From Hymenobacter arizonensis (GTDB lineage Bacteria > Bacteroidota > Bacteroidia > Cytophagales > Hymenobacteraceae): 64,000 bases of DNA. The stretch is taken from contig NZ_FOXS01000001.1 in the NCBI RefSeq assembly GCF_900115775.1, positions 496,001 through 560,000 of the forward strand, written 5' to 3'. The position numbers and the translations under genes were made by a program. This document shows positions 27,475 through 35,896 of the stretch, piece after piece (position 1 is the first letter of the stretch; each line of letters opens with the position of its first letter). The notes under the pieces were generated by a model. It worked only from the letters and a program-made list of their open reading frames with translations, made no database searches and was not told the DNA's origin.

Positions 27475-27990
27475 CTACTCAATCAGGAACAACGGCTGGT
27501 CGTATTCTACCGGCGAGGCGTTTTCAACCATGGCCTTCACAATGCGGCCGCTTTCCTCGGCTTCGATTTCGTTAAACAGCTTCATCGCTTCGATAATGCA
27601 GATAACCTGGCCTTTCTCCACCTTGTCGCCTACTTGCACAAATGAAGGCGAGTCGGGGCCGCTGCTGCGGTAGAAAGTGCCAATCATGGGCGCCTTCAGG
27701 GCGCGGTGGTTGGCAGCGGCAGGGGCCTCGGCCGGAGCCGCAGCGGCGGGTGCAGCCGCAGCCGCCGCGGGGGCGGGGGCTGGCGCTACGGGGGCTGGTG
27801 CCGGGGCGTGGCTGTGCGTGGGAGCCGCTACGCTGGTGGTATGTTTGGTATTGGGCTCACGCTGCACCGAGATTTTAAACTCTTCGGTTTCAATGTTCAC
27901 CTTGTTGAGTCCCGATTTGGCGATAAAATCGAGCAGTTCCTGTAGTTCTTTGGCTTTCATGGCAGCGTCCTTTTTGGGCGAATTTGACAT
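27475..27990 (-). CDS. accB: Acetyl-CoA carboxylase, biotin carboxyl carrier protein
   Basis: 171-aa carrier whose Lys137 in EAMKLFNE is biotinylated. The N-terminal helix ([17 protein letters not shown], residues 11-27) is typical, so ATG 27960 could also be the start. A long Ala/Pro linker (about 57-95) leads to the biotinyl domain ([19 protein letters not shown], the thumb-containing type). It is upstream of accC in the same direction, but a hairpin repeat of about 90 bases separates the two genes and could alter the AccB:AccC ratio. Confidence 0.96.
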   Translation of the reverse strand: MSNSPKKDAAMKAKELQELLDFIAKSGLNKVNIETEEFKISVQREPNTKHTTSVAAPTHSHAPAPAPVAPAPAPAAAAAAPAAAAPAEAPAAANHRALKAPMIGTFYRSSGPDSPSFVQVGDKVEKGQVICIIEAMKLFNEIEAEESGRIVKAMVENASPVEYDQPLFLIE

Positions 27991-27994
27991 ATTC

Positions 27995-28077
27995 TTTAGC
28001 TGCTAGCTATTAGCTGCTAGCTGTTAGCTTTTTTGAACGTCGGCTATCAGCAAATCAGCTGCTAGCTAACGGCTTAA
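27995..28077. repeat. AGCTGTTAGC-type repeat block
   Basis: Repeated TAGCTGCTAGC / TAGCTGTTAGC units on the left and AGCTGCTAGCTAAC on the right form imperfect inverted and tandem repeats filling the efp-accB gap. Confidence 0.65.
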
Positions 28078-28083
28078 TAAAGG

Positions 28084-28647
28084 CTACTTTACGCGCTCGA
28101 CGTAGCTGTAATCGCTGGTTTTGATGCGGATTTTGGTGTCGGTGTCGATGAACAGCGGCACCTGGATGCGAGCACCGGTTTCTACCGTAGCGGGCTTCAG
28201 GGTGTTGGTGGCGGTATCGCCTTTCAAGCCGGGCTCGGTGTAAGTCACAGTCAGTTCCACGGTGGTGGGCAGTTCGGCAGTGAGGGGCTGCTCGGTTTCG
28301 GCGTGCATCAGAATGGTTACTTCCTGGCCTTCCTTCATGAGGTCGGCGAAAGGTACCATGGCATCGGGCAGCACAATCTGCTCGAAGGTGCTGTTGTCCA
28401 TGAACGTGAACCCGTAATCGTCCTTGTAAATGAACTGGTGAGGGCGCTGCTCTACGCGGGCCGTTTCCACTTTCACGCCGGCGTTGAACGTGTTGTCGAT
28501 AACCCGGCCGGTTTTGATGTTGCGCAGCTTGGTGCGTACAAACGCGGGGCCTTTGCCCGGCTTCACGTGCTGGAATTCGGTGATGACGTGCAACTCGCCG
28601 TTGTAATTAAGGACGAGGCCGTTGCGAAAGTCGGCGGTACTTGCCAT
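28084..28647 (-). CDS. efp: Elongation factor P
   Basis: 187-aa factor that relieves ribosome stalling at polyproline. ATG 28647 (MASTADFRNGLVLNYNG) gives the normal N terminus. Domain I carries KPGKGPAFVRTK, with Lys32 at the tip that is the modification position in many bacteria. Domains II and III are complete (DNSTFEQIVLP, then LFIDTDTKIRIKTSDYSYVERVK). It lies between fabH and accB. No EpmA/EpmB or other modification enzyme is nearby. Confidence 0.96.
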   Translation of the reverse strand: MASTADFRNGLVLNYNGELHVITEFQHVKPGKGPAFVRTKLRNIKTGRVIDNTFNAGVKVETARVEQRPHQFIYKDDYGFTFMDNSTFEQIVLPDAMVPFADLMKEGQEVTILMHAETEQPLTAELPTTVELTVTYTEPGLKGDTATNTLKPATVETGARIQVPLFIDTDTKIRIKTSDYSYVERVK

Positions 28648-28774
28648 TGTGGGAATTTTTAATTGAAAAATTAAAAATGAAGAGCTGCAAACTGGAGTGA
28701 CCACTAATTAGCTCTTCACTCTCAAAACGTTGTGGTGATGGTATTGGAAATATAAATCGCAGCGAAGCCCTGAT

Positions 28775-29797
28775 TTACGCTTTGGAAACTTTAGCAGCCG
28801 CGGCGGCACCGTCGTAAGCCCATTTGATGTAGATGGAACCCCAGGTGAAGCCGCCGCCAAAGGCCGCCAGCACCAGGTTGTCGCCTCGGTGCAGCTGGCG
28901 CTCGTAGTCGGCCAGGCACAGCGGAATAGTGGCGTTGGTGGTGTTGCCGTAGCGGTGAATGTTCAGCATTACCTTCTCAGGGCCCACGCCCATGCGGTTG
29001 GCGGTGGCATCAATGATGCGCTTGTTGGCTTGGTGGGGCACCAGCCAGGCCACATCGTCCTTGCTCAGGGAGTTGCGTTCCATTACCTGGGCGGCCACGT
29101 CGGCCATGCTCTTCACGGCAAACTTAAACACCGTGGCGCCTTCCTGATAGATGTAGTGCTCCTTGTTATCGACGGTGGCGTGCGAAGGGGGGCGGCGGCT
29201 GCCACCGGCTTTCTGGTGCAGGTAGGCTTCACCGCTGCCATCGGTGCGCAGCACCTGGTCGAGCAGGCCAAAACCGTCGGTGTTGGGTTCGAGGAGTACG
29301 GCGGCGGCGCCATCGCCAAACAAGATGCAGTTGGCGCGGTCGGTGTAGTCGACAATGGACGACATTTTGTCGGCGCCCACCACAATCACCTTCTTATAAG
29401 TGCCCGCTTGGATAAACTGCGCCCCCGTGGCCAGCGAAAACAGAAAGCTGGAACAGGCCGCGTTCACGTCGTAGCTGAAGGCGCGGGTAATACCTACGCC
29501 GTTGGAAATGATGTTGGCCGTGGCCGGAAACAAAACATCGGGGGTGGTAGTGGCACAAATGAGCAGGTCAATTTCTTCCGGGTTGGTGCCGGTTTTATCG
29601 AGCAGTTGCTGCACTGCTTTGATGCCCATAACCGAAGCGCCCTGGTTTTCTCCTTTCAGAATGCGGCGCTCCTGAATACCAGTGCGGGACATAATCCACT
29701 CATCCGTCGTATCGACCAGCTTTTCAAGCTCGGCATTGGTGAGCACATATTCGGGCACGTAAGCACCCACGCCGGTGATGGCAGCAGTAATCTTCAT
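28775..29797 (-). CDS. fabH: Beta-ketoacyl-ACP synthase III
   Basis: 340-aa condensing enzyme that joins acyl-CoA with malonyl-ACP to start fatty-acid chains. The triad is visible: Cys115 in NAACSSF, His in [11 protein letters not shown] (near 258) and Asn in [10 protein letters not shown] (near 288). The N terminus [15 protein letters not shown] is typical. Its own promoter is likely, because a terminator separates plsX and a TAnnTTTG element lies immediately upstream of the ATG. Confidence 0.96.
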   Translation of the reverse strand: MKITAAITGVGAYVPEYVLTNAELEKLVDTTDEWIMSRTGIQERRILKGENQGASVMGIKAVQQLLDKTGTNPEEIDLLICATTTPDVLFPATANIISNGVGITRAFSYDVNAACSSFLFSLATGAQFIQAGTYKKVIVVGADKMSSIVDYTDRANCILFGDGAAAVLLEPNTDGFGLLDQVLRTDGSGEAYLHQKAGGSRRPPSHATVDNKEHYIYQEGATVFKFAVKSMADVAAQVMERNSLSKDDVAWLVPHQANKRIIDATANRMGVGPEKVMLNIHRYGNTTNATIPLCLADYERQLHRGDNLVLAAFGGGFTWGSIYIKWAYDGAAAAAKVSKA

Positions 29798-29812
29798 ACA
29801 GGCAAAAGTAGG

Positions 29813-29820
29813 CGGGGCAA
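29813..29820 (-). promoter_or_regulatory. -7 element (TACTTTTG) at fabH
   Basis: TAnnTTTG match on the minus strand 15 bases upstream of the fabH ATG, after the plsX terminator. The implied 5' leader is about 10 bases or less. Confidence 0.45.
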
Positions 29821-29898
29821 GCGAGAAAAAGGGAATCGGAGCCTAAAATGTACAATCAGTTGGCTCCCAGATAAACGAAGGCAACCCATTTAAACTTT

Positions 29899-29930
29899 AA
29901 AAAAAATCCGGCCGAAGCCGGAGGTTTTTT
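29899..29930 (-). terminator. Terminator after plsX
   Basis: Stem TCCGGC/GCCGGA with a CGAA tetraloop (29907-29922); on the minus strand it is followed by a T run, so it ends the plsX transcript. Confidence 0.85.
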
Positions 29931-29948
29931 CATAGCCAAGGGCAGGGT

Positions 29949-30890
29949 TTAACTCTTAAAAGTAGCCTTAATTTGTTCGACAATGCCAGAGTTGGCCATG
30001 TTGAACCCCTGCACCAGCATGTTGGCAATGGCCAGGGGCGTGCTACGTCCGTGGCCAATAATGGCGTTGTCGTTGATGCCCAGAATGGGAGAGCCGCCTA
30101 CCGCCTCGTAATTGAATTTGTCGAAAAAGGGGTCGTGAATCTGTTTCTCGTCCATCATTTCGTAGATGGATTCGGCCATTTTCAGCAAGATATTGCCCGT
30201 GAAGCCGTCGCAGACCACGACATCGGCCTTGTCGTTGAACATGTCGCGTCCTTCGATGTTGCCGATAAAATGAACGTGAGGGTTCACTTTTAGCAGCTGG
30301 TGAGCCGCTTGCGTGAGGGGAGTGCCCTTGCCCTCTTCCTCGCCTAGGTTCACTAGGCCCACTTTGGGTTGGGCAATACCCAGCACGTACTGGGCGTATA
30401 AAGAGCCCAGTTCGCCGAACTGTTCCAACATCTCGGGCTTGCACTCGGCGTTGGCGCCCACGTCGAGCAGAATGCCGAATTTGTCTTTGAGCTTCGGAAC
30501 GAAGTTGGCAATGGCCGGGCGAATCACGCCGGGCACGGCCTTCACCGTGAGCATGGCACCCACGAGCATGGCACCCGTGTTGCCCGCCGAGCAAAACGCT
30601 TCAACTTCGCCCTTCAGGAGCAGCTTGTAGCCCACGGCAATGCTGGAGTCCTGCTTTTGCTGGAAAGCTTTGGCAGGGTGCTCGGCCATGTCGATGACCT
30701 GCGAGGCAGGAACAAACTCTATGGCATCGGCTGCGGCGCCAGCGGCTTGCAACAAGGGCCTTACGGCGTCTTCCTGACCAATTAGGACGATGGTGGCCTG
30801 GCCGGCTAGTTGTTCGGCTGCCAGCAGGGCACCCGCCACGGCGGCTTTGGGGGCGAAATCGCCGCCCATTGCGTCGAGGGCTATTTTCAT
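29949..30890 (-). CDS. plsX: Phosphate acyltransferase PlsX
   Basis: 313-aa enzyme that makes acyl-phosphate from acyl-ACP for phospholipid synthesis. Family signatures: MKIALDAMGGDFAPKAAV at the N terminus, RDSSIAVGYK-like QDSSIAVGYKLL near residue 80, FCSAGNTGAMLVGAML near 100, LLDVGANAECKPEML near 140 and CDGFTGNILLK near 225. It follows rpmF in the same direction, the conserved rpmF-plsX-fabH order. Confidence 0.96.
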   Translation of the reverse strand: MKIALDAMGGDFAPKAAVAGALLAAEQLAGQATIVLIGQEDAVRPLLQAAGAAADAIEFVPASQVIDMAEHPAKAFQQKQDSSIAVGYKLLLKGEVEAFCSAGNTGAMLVGAMLTVKAVPGVIRPAIANFVPKLKDKFGILLDVGANAECKPEMLEQFGELGSLYAQYVLGIAQPKVGLVNLGEEEGKGTPLTQAAHQLLKVNPHVHFIGNIEGRDMFNDKADVVVCDGFTGNILLKMAESIYEMMDEKQIHDPFFDKFNYEAVGGSPILGINDNAIIGHGRSTPLAIANMLVQGFNMANSGIVEQIKATFKS

Positions 30891-31006
30891 GTAAGAGGTG
30901 TTTGGGGAGGTCAGGAGAAAGGGTAGTAACTACAAGTCCGGCCCCGCTGGCTTAAAAAAGGAGCGAAGCCGGACCGTAAGGTACCGCGAAATAACAACCT
31001 GACGCG

Positions 31007-31237
31007 CTATTCGTCGTCGCCGGTGGTGTCGGCTGCAGGGGCCGAGCTCACCTTCGAGTAATTTTTGATGGCCAGCTGGCCGTTGTGGTACAAGTCGCCG
31101 TCAACTACATAGGCCTTGTGGCGCAGGTGCAGCTCGCCCGTGTTGGGGCACAAGGTCACAGCCTTAGGAGTCAACTTGTAGTGGGTGCGACGCTTGTCGC
31201 GAACGGCGGAAGAGGTGCGGCGCTTAGGATGAGCCAT
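31007..31237 (-). CDS. rpmF: 50S ribosomal protein L32
   Basis: 76-aa ribosomal protein beginning MAHPKRRTSSAVRDKRR, with HYKLTP, CPNTGELHLRHKAYV and a Bacteroidota-type acidic C-terminal tail. Only one Cys is present, so it lacks the zinc-binding pairs found in some L32 proteins. It sits between the DUF177 gene and plsX as in most bacteria. Confidence 0.96.
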   Translation of the reverse strand: MAHPKRRTSSAVRDKRRTHYKLTPKAVTLCPNTGELHLRHKAYVVDGDLYHNGQLAIKNYSKVSSAPAADTTGDDE

Positions 31238-31297
31238 GGTTTTGTTGAATTAGGGGAATTGAAGTTTCGTTGAACGAGTGGAAGCGACTCGGGGCGC

Positions 31298-31831
31298 TTA
31301 GTTGAGGTTGCGCAGCGCGGCCCAACGCGGGTCGGCCGGCTCGTCGTCATCGGGCTCATCATCGGCAGGACGGGTGCTGAAGATGAGTTTGGTGGGAGCG
31401 TCAGGGTTTTCGTCGGCTTCGTTCTGGAAGCGCGGGTGCAGCTTCTTCATGGGCAGCGCGAGGCCAATGTAGTCGTACAGGTGCTGTGCGAGGGGCAAGG
31501 CCTGGGTCTCGGGCACAATTTGCAGCACGTTGTCGTCCAGCTCCTTGTTTTCGTCGCCGAAGCGCACCAGCAGCTGCTCTTCAATGTCCAGCGGCTGGTC
31601 GAACTCGTCGAGGCTGCGGTCACAAATCAGGCGCACGTCGCCGGTGATATGAAAATTCAACGTTAGCAGCCGCTCGGTCTTAATTAATTCGACGTCAGCA
31701 TGCAGTTTGCCTTGCTCAACCAAGGGTTGGTCGAATAAGGCAAAAAAGTCGGGACCCAATTCAAACTCAAAGTGATGCGTTTTCAGCGCCAGTTTGGCTA
31801 AATTGATGTCGTATTGGCTTTCTTTTTTCAC
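31298..31831 (-). CDS. yceD: DUF177 (YceD) family protein
   Basis: 177-aa protein of the YceD family, which sits next to rpmF in most bacteria and is linked to 23S rRNA accumulation. I choose GTG 31831 (MKKESQYDINLAKLALK) over TTG 31855, because the latter would overlap the promoter -7 element. Family features: GDVRLICDRSLDEFDQPL near residue 75 (the usual Cys pair is reduced to one Cys here), an acidic strand-rich core and ENPDAPTKLIF near the end. Acidic C terminus ending in DPRWAALRNLN. Confidence 0.88.
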   Translation of the reverse strand: MKKESQYDINLAKLALKTHHFEFELGPDFFALFDQPLVEQGKLHADVELIKTERLLTLNFHITGDVRLICDRSLDEFDQPLDIEEQLLVRFGDENKELDDNVLQIVPETQALPLAQHLYDYIGLALPMKKLHPRFQNEADENPDAPTKLIFSTRPADDEPDDDEPADPRWAALRNLN

Positions 31832-31852
31832 GGTCGGCTGAATAGCAGGGGG

Positions 31853-31860
31853 CAAAAGTA
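31853..31860 (-). promoter_or_regulatory. -7 element (TACTTTTG) upstream of yceD
   Basis: TAnnTTTG on the minus strand, 22 bases before the chosen GTG start of yceD. It helps decide against the upstream TTG start. Confidence 0.5.
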
Positions 31861-32038
31861 ATGAAATTCTGGCTTTTTGCCAAAGATTAAGGCCAACTTT
31901 CTTAGCAGTTTCAGCCCGAAATGGGTTGTGTTAGCGTTGATGGTCAGCCGGTATTTGGCAAATCGCAGGTCTTCTATACGTGTCCTGCACGAGATTAGTG
32001 CCCCTGGGGTGCAGCCGTTCTCAGCGCGCGGAGCGGGG

Positions 32039-33049
32039 CTAGGCGTCTTCCCAACGCTGCTGCCACACCTTGCAGGCCAAGTATACCGCTGCCCGAAACG
32101 ACGACTCTTCGGCTTTGAACTGCCCGGCTAGCCCGTAGGCAGTCCCGTGGTCGGGGGAGGTACGTACTACTGGCAGGCCAGCCGTGAAATTCACACCCTG
32201 CTCGAAGGCCATGAGCTTGAAGGGTATCAGGCCCTGGTCGTGGTAGAGGGCCAGGGTAGCGTCGAACTGCCGGAATTGCTGGGTGCCGAAGTAACCATCG
32301 GCGGGGAAGGGACCAAACACCAGGTGGCCATCTTGCGCAAACTGCTGAATAACGGGCGAAACCAAGTCGCGTTCTTCACTGCCTAGCAGGCCGTTTTCGC
32401 CCGCGTGGGGATTTAGGCCGAGCACGGCTATTCGGGGGCGAAGAATGCCAAAGTCCTGCTTGAGAGACTTCAGTAGCAGCGTGATTTTGGTGCGCAGCAG
32501 CTCCGCGGTGAGGCGCGAGGGCACGTCTTTGAGCGGCATATGGCCCGTGACGGTGGCAATGCGCAAACCGCTTTCGTCCACCAAGAACATCAGGCTCTCG
32601 GGGGCCTCGAAATAGCTAGTGAGAAACTCCGTGTGGCCGGGGTAGCGGAAGTCATCGGACTGGGTATTGTCCTTGCTAATGGGCGCAGTAACGATGGCGT
32701 CGAGCTTACCGGCTTTCAGGTCGCGGCTGGCAGCCAGCAGGCTTTCACGCGCGGCCTGGCCCGTTGCGGGCGAGGGCTGGCCGGGAGCGAGGGCAAAATC
32801 CTCCTCCCAACACGTGACGGCGTTGAGGCGGCCAGGGGCAATGTCGGCCGCGTCGCGCAGCTGCCGGAACATGAGCGGCTCGGCGTCGGGTGCAACCGGG
32901 AAGTCGTGGAAGAGGTCGGTGGCGGTGCCGTACACGACCGGCGTACAAATCTTCAGTAGCCGCTCATCGAGCAGCGTTTTGTAAATGACCTCAGGGCCGA
33001 TGCCGGCAAGGTCGCCAACGGAAAAACCTAAGCGGGGGAGAGGTGGCAA
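32039..33049 (-). CDS. pdxA: 4-hydroxythreonine-4-phosphate dehydrogenase
   Basis: 336-aa enzyme of de novo pyridoxal phosphate synthesis; oxidises and decarboxylates 4-phosphohydroxy-L-threonine. Motifs: the N-terminal RLGFSVGDLAGIGPEV, the metal-binding His in YPGHTEFLTSYF, GLNPHAGENGLLG and LYHDQGLIPFK, and the C-terminal TSPDHGTAYGLAG. It begins the minus-strand cluster that runs toward accC, although a 180-base gap and the yceD promoter suggest separate transcription. Confidence 0.95.
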   Translation of the reverse strand: MPPLPRLGFSVGDLAGIGPEVIYKTLLDERLLKICTPVVYGTATDLFHDFPVAPDAEPLMFRQLRDAADIAPGRLNAVTCWEEDFALAPGQPSPATGQAARESLLAASRDLKAGKLDAIVTAPISKDNTQSDDFRYPGHTEFLTSYFEAPESLMFLVDESGLRIATVTGHMPLKDVPSRLTAELLRTKITLLLKSLKQDFGILRPRIAVLGLNPHAGENGLLGSEERDLVSPVIQQFAQDGHLVFGPFPADGYFGTQQFRQFDATLALYHDQGLIPFKLMAFEQGVNFTAGLPVVRTSPDHGTAYGLAGQFKAEESSFRAAVYLACKVWQQRWEDA

Positions 33050-33180
33050 GATGCGGATGGTTTGGAGTTAGGGTGAGCTGTTTGCCGGGCCGTTTCGGGC
33101 AGGCTGCTTTAGTAACCGGAAAGTGTGGCGTTGGTCGAAGCTACACTGGTACTTTATGTATCCTGCTGAGGAAAGGATAG

Positions 33181-34638
33181 TTAAGACAGCTTCGTTGTCA
33201 GAAATTTATACAAAAGACGTACGCCCACGCCGGTGCCGCCTTTGCCCCGGTAGCTTTCGGGAGCGGTGAGGTAAGCCGGGCCGGCGATGTCGAGGTGAAT
33301 CCAGGGGTAACCCTCGGCGAAGCGCTCAAGGAACTTGGCGGCAGAAATCTGGCCAGCTTCGCCTTTGCCGAGGTTGCTGAGGTCGGCGATGTCGGACTTG
33401 ATGTGGTCGGCGTATTCGTCCCAGAGGGGGAACTCCACGAGGCGTTCGTGCACACCGAAGCCAGCGGTGGCAAGCTCCTCTTTAGTGCTGGCATCGGCCG
33501 TGCCCATCACGGCAGAGGCTTCGGTGCCGATGGCCCGGACGGCGGCTCCGGTCAGGGTAGCGAGGTCGATAACCAGTTCCGGGTCGTACTTTTTGGCGAA
33601 GCTCAGGGCATCGGCCAGCAGCAAGCGGCCTTCGGCGTCGGTGTTTTTTACTTCCACCGTGAGGCCGCTGTGCATGGTGATGACGTCGCCGGGGGCGTAG
33701 GCGAGGCCGCCGGGGCGGTTGTCGGTGGCTGGCACTAGGCCGATGACGTGCAGCGGCACGTTGTTTTTGGCCAGGGCGAAAAGGGTGCCGGCCACGGCCG
33801 CGCCGCCGGCCATGTCGCACTTCATCATGTCCATGCTGTTGGGCGTGGGCTTGAGGCTGAGGCCGCCGGTGTCGAACACCACGCCCTTGCCCACCAGCAC
33901 GTAAGGCTTGGCGTTTTGAGCGCCTTCGGGCTTCCATTCCAGAATGCTGAACGTGGGCGGCTCGGGCGAGCCCAGGTTCACCGCCAGTAAGCCGCCCATG
34001 CGGAGGGCTTCGATTTTGGGCAGGTCGAGGATGTCGGTGGTGAAGCCGGCCTCATCGCCGGCGGTGGCGATGCTCTCGGCCAGCTGAATGGCGTTGAGCT
34101 TGTTGAGTGGAGCGTTTACCAGGTTACGGGCCAGGAATACGCCTTGTAGGAGGCCGTCGAGCTCAGCTACTGTCTCTGAGGTCGCGGCGTCGCCTACTAC
34201 CGAAACTTTGGTGAGGGTGGCGGGCTTGCGCGATTTTTCGTCGGTTTTATAGCCTTCAAACTGGTAGGCCGTCAGGGCCAGGCCTTCGGTGAGGACTAAG
34301 GCAGCGTTGGGCGTTTCGCTCAGGTTATGAATGAAAACCTCGGCAATCTTTTCTTTTTTCAGCTGGCCGTGCAGGGTATGGCCGCTGCGGCGCAGGGCCT
34401 CGGCTACTTGCTCAGCGGTTGGCTTTTTGGCGAGCACCACAAAAAAGTGATGGTGCGTGAAATGATTGAGGTGGATGAGCTTCTGGTCGTCGGCCAGAGC
34501 GGTGGTTACGTACTGCTGAGCTTCGGCTGAGAGGTCGCCGACAGCCCCGGTGGGCAGGGCAGTAGTGCCGTTCGACAGGATGAACACCTGTGTGGATTGG
34601 GCCGGCGCGGCGGCCACGTGGGCAAGGGCTAAGGACAT
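33181..34638 (-). CDS. pepA: Leucyl aminopeptidase (M17)
   Basis: 485-aa cytosolic aminopeptidase with two metal ions. The M17 signature NTDAEGRLLLADAL is present, as are the metal-binding VLVGKGVVFDTGGLSLKP-type loop (YVLVGKGVVFDTGG), MKCDMAGGAAVAG and RPGGLAYAPGDV. The N-terminal domain is normal. Whether the first ATG is right is uncertain, because the N terminus (MSLALAHVAAAPAQSTQV) is weakly conserved. It is divergent from ksgA across a decayed repeat. Confidence 0.94.
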   Translation of the reverse strand: MSLALAHVAAAPAQSTQVFILSNGTTALPTGAVGDLSAEAQQYVTTALADDQKLIHLNHFTHHHFFVVLAKKPTAEQVAEALRRSGHTLHGQLKKEKIAEVFIHNLSETPNAALVLTEGLALTAYQFEGYKTDEKSRKPATLTKVSVVGDAATSETVAELDGLLQGVFLARNLVNAPLNKLNAIQLAESIATAGDEAGFTTDILDLPKIEALRMGGLLAVNLGSPEPPTFSILEWKPEGAQNAKPYVLVGKGVVFDTGGLSLKPTPNSMDMMKCDMAGGAAVAGTLFALAKNNVPLHVIGLVPATDNRPGGLAYAPGDVITMHSGLTVEVKNTDAEGRLLLADALSFAKKYDPELVIDLATLTGAAVRAIGTEASAVMGTADASTKEELATAGFGVHERLVEFPLWDEYADHIKSDIADLSNLGKGEAGQISAAKFLERFAEGYPWIHLDIAGPAYLTAPESYRGKGGTGVGVRLLYKFLTTKLS

Positions 34639-34718
34639 GAGCGGGAGTGAAGGCCGTAGATTTGAGTCCGCAAGGTACAGTTTAGGTGGTGAGGTTTTTG
34701 ACGAATCGCAAAAGGAGC

Positions 34719-34855
34719 GTCATGCTCATCGGGCGTCCGCGCAGCCGAAGCATCCCTCCTGCGGAAGTAAATCGTGCTGATGTAACGAAGCGGTAGGAGG
34801 CTTGGATTTGCCGACCACCGGTTCGACAGGCTCAGCACGACTTTCTATCAACCCT
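34719..34855. repeat. Decayed copy of the interspersed hairpin repeat
   Basis: The left side (AGCGTCATGCTCATCGGGCG, then GCAGCCGAAGCATC) and right side (GGTTCGACAGGCTCAGCACGAC) retain pieces of the family core, but pairing is largely lost. It fills the pepA-ksgA divergent gap and was read into the over-extended ksgA frame. Confidence 0.5.
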
Positions 34856-34870
34856 ACACGTAACACTTCT

Positions 34871-35704
34871 GTGAATACCGTCCGCCCCAAAAAACACCTC
34901 GGCCAACACTTTCTGGCTGACCCCAACATTGCCCGTAACATCGTGGCTGCCTTGCAGCTGCCCGACGACGTAAGAGAGGTGCTCGAGATTGGGCCGGGCA
35001 TGGGCGTGCTCACGCAATACCTGCTTCAAAACCCGGCCTACCAAACCAGTGTGGTAGAAATCGACACTGAGTCGGTGGCCTACCTAAAAGCCCATTACCC
35101 GGCGTTGGAAAACCGTATTTACGCTACTGACTTTCTACGGCAAGACCTGAGCACTATGTTTCCGGGTCAGCCGCTGGCCATCATCGGCAACTTTCCTTAT
35201 AACATCAGCAGCCAGATTTTTTTCCAGGTGCTGGCCAATCGGCAGCAGGTGCGCGAGGTAGTGGGCATGATTCAGAAGGAGGTGGCGCAACGCCTGGCCG
35301 AGCCGCCCGGCTCCAAGACCTATGGCATTCTGAGCGTGTTGCTGCAAGCGTATTATAAGATTGAGTACTTGTTTACGGTGCCACCGCACGTGTTTGTGCC
35401 CCCGCCTAAGGTAGAGTCGGCGGTGGTGCGGCTCACTCGTAACGAAACGGTGGCGTTGGATTGCGATGAGAAGCTGTTTTTCCGGGTAGTGAAGCAGGCC
35501 TTCCAAACCCGACGCAAGACCCTACGCAACGCCCTGAAGCCGTTTGGCCTGCCGGCCGAGGCTACTACCGATGCCATTTTCGAGAAGCGGGCAGAGCAGC
35601 TAGGCGTGGCTGACTTTGTGGGCCTGACGCAACGCGTGGCGCAGCACAACGCCGGTGCCAGTGCGGCTTTGCCTGACCTCGATTTGAGTGACCTTGTTGA
35701 GTAA
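34871..35704 (+). CDS. ksgA: 16S rRNA (A1518/A1519) dimethyltransferase
   Basis: 277-aa methyltransferase that dimethylates two adenines in the 3' hairpin of 16S rRNA. I choose GTG 34871 (MNTVRPKKHLGQHFLADP) because the in-frame extension to the TTG at 34802 is a decayed repeat. Motif I is LEIGPGMGVLTQYLL and motif IV is IGNFPYNISSQI; the C-terminal helical domain (VKQAFQTRRKTLRNAL) is complete. An inverted repeat follows. Confidence 0.95.
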   Translation: MNTVRPKKHLGQHFLADPNIARNIVAALQLPDDVREVLEIGPGMGVLTQYLLQNPAYQTSVVEIDTESVAYLKAHYPALENRIYATDFLRQDLSTMFPGQPLAIIGNFPYNISSQIFFQVLANRQQVREVVGMIQKEVAQRLAEPPGSKTYGILSVLLQAYYKIEYLFTVPPHVFVPPPKVESAVVRLTRNETVALDCDEKLFFRVVKQAFQTRRKTLRNALKPFGLPAEATTDAIFEKRAEQLGVADFVGLTQRVAQHNAGASAALPDLDLSDLVE

Positions 35705-35730
35705 GGCAGCAGATATTAGTTCTGGCGTGG

Positions 35731-35839
35731 GCCTCACCCCCCGGCCCCCCTCCCGCGGAGAGGGGGGCGCCGAGCGAATCATGCCAGGTGACGCCGTGGC
35801 TCCCCCTTTCCACCAGAGAGGGGGCCGGGGGGGAGGCGC
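35731..35839. repeat. C/G-tract imperfect inverted repeat
   Basis: Left arm GCCTCACCCCCCGGCCCCCC and right arm GAGGGGGCCGGGGGGGAGGC (about 35731-35768 and 35797-35839) pair imperfectly, with smaller CCCCTCC/GGGG tracts inside. It occupies the ksgA to dehydrogenase gap and is unrelated to the other hairpin families here. Confidence 0.7.
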
Positions 35840-35896
35840 CCATATGAGCGGTGAACTACCACCATTGTACTGTATAGAACAACCATTTAAATCTTT

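Noticed and set aside
28889-29893. Long plus-strand frame opposite fabH
   Set aside because: fabH has all catalytic motifs; this antisense frame has no recognisable domain.
31853-31855. TTG 31855 as the start of the DUF177 protein
   Set aside because: The TTG lies inside a TAnnTTTG promoter element; GTG 31831 gives a normal N terminus.
34802-34870. TTG start of ksgA at 34802
   Set aside because: The extra 23 residues come from a decayed repeat; homologues start at the RPKKHLGQHFL region, so GTG 34871 is better.
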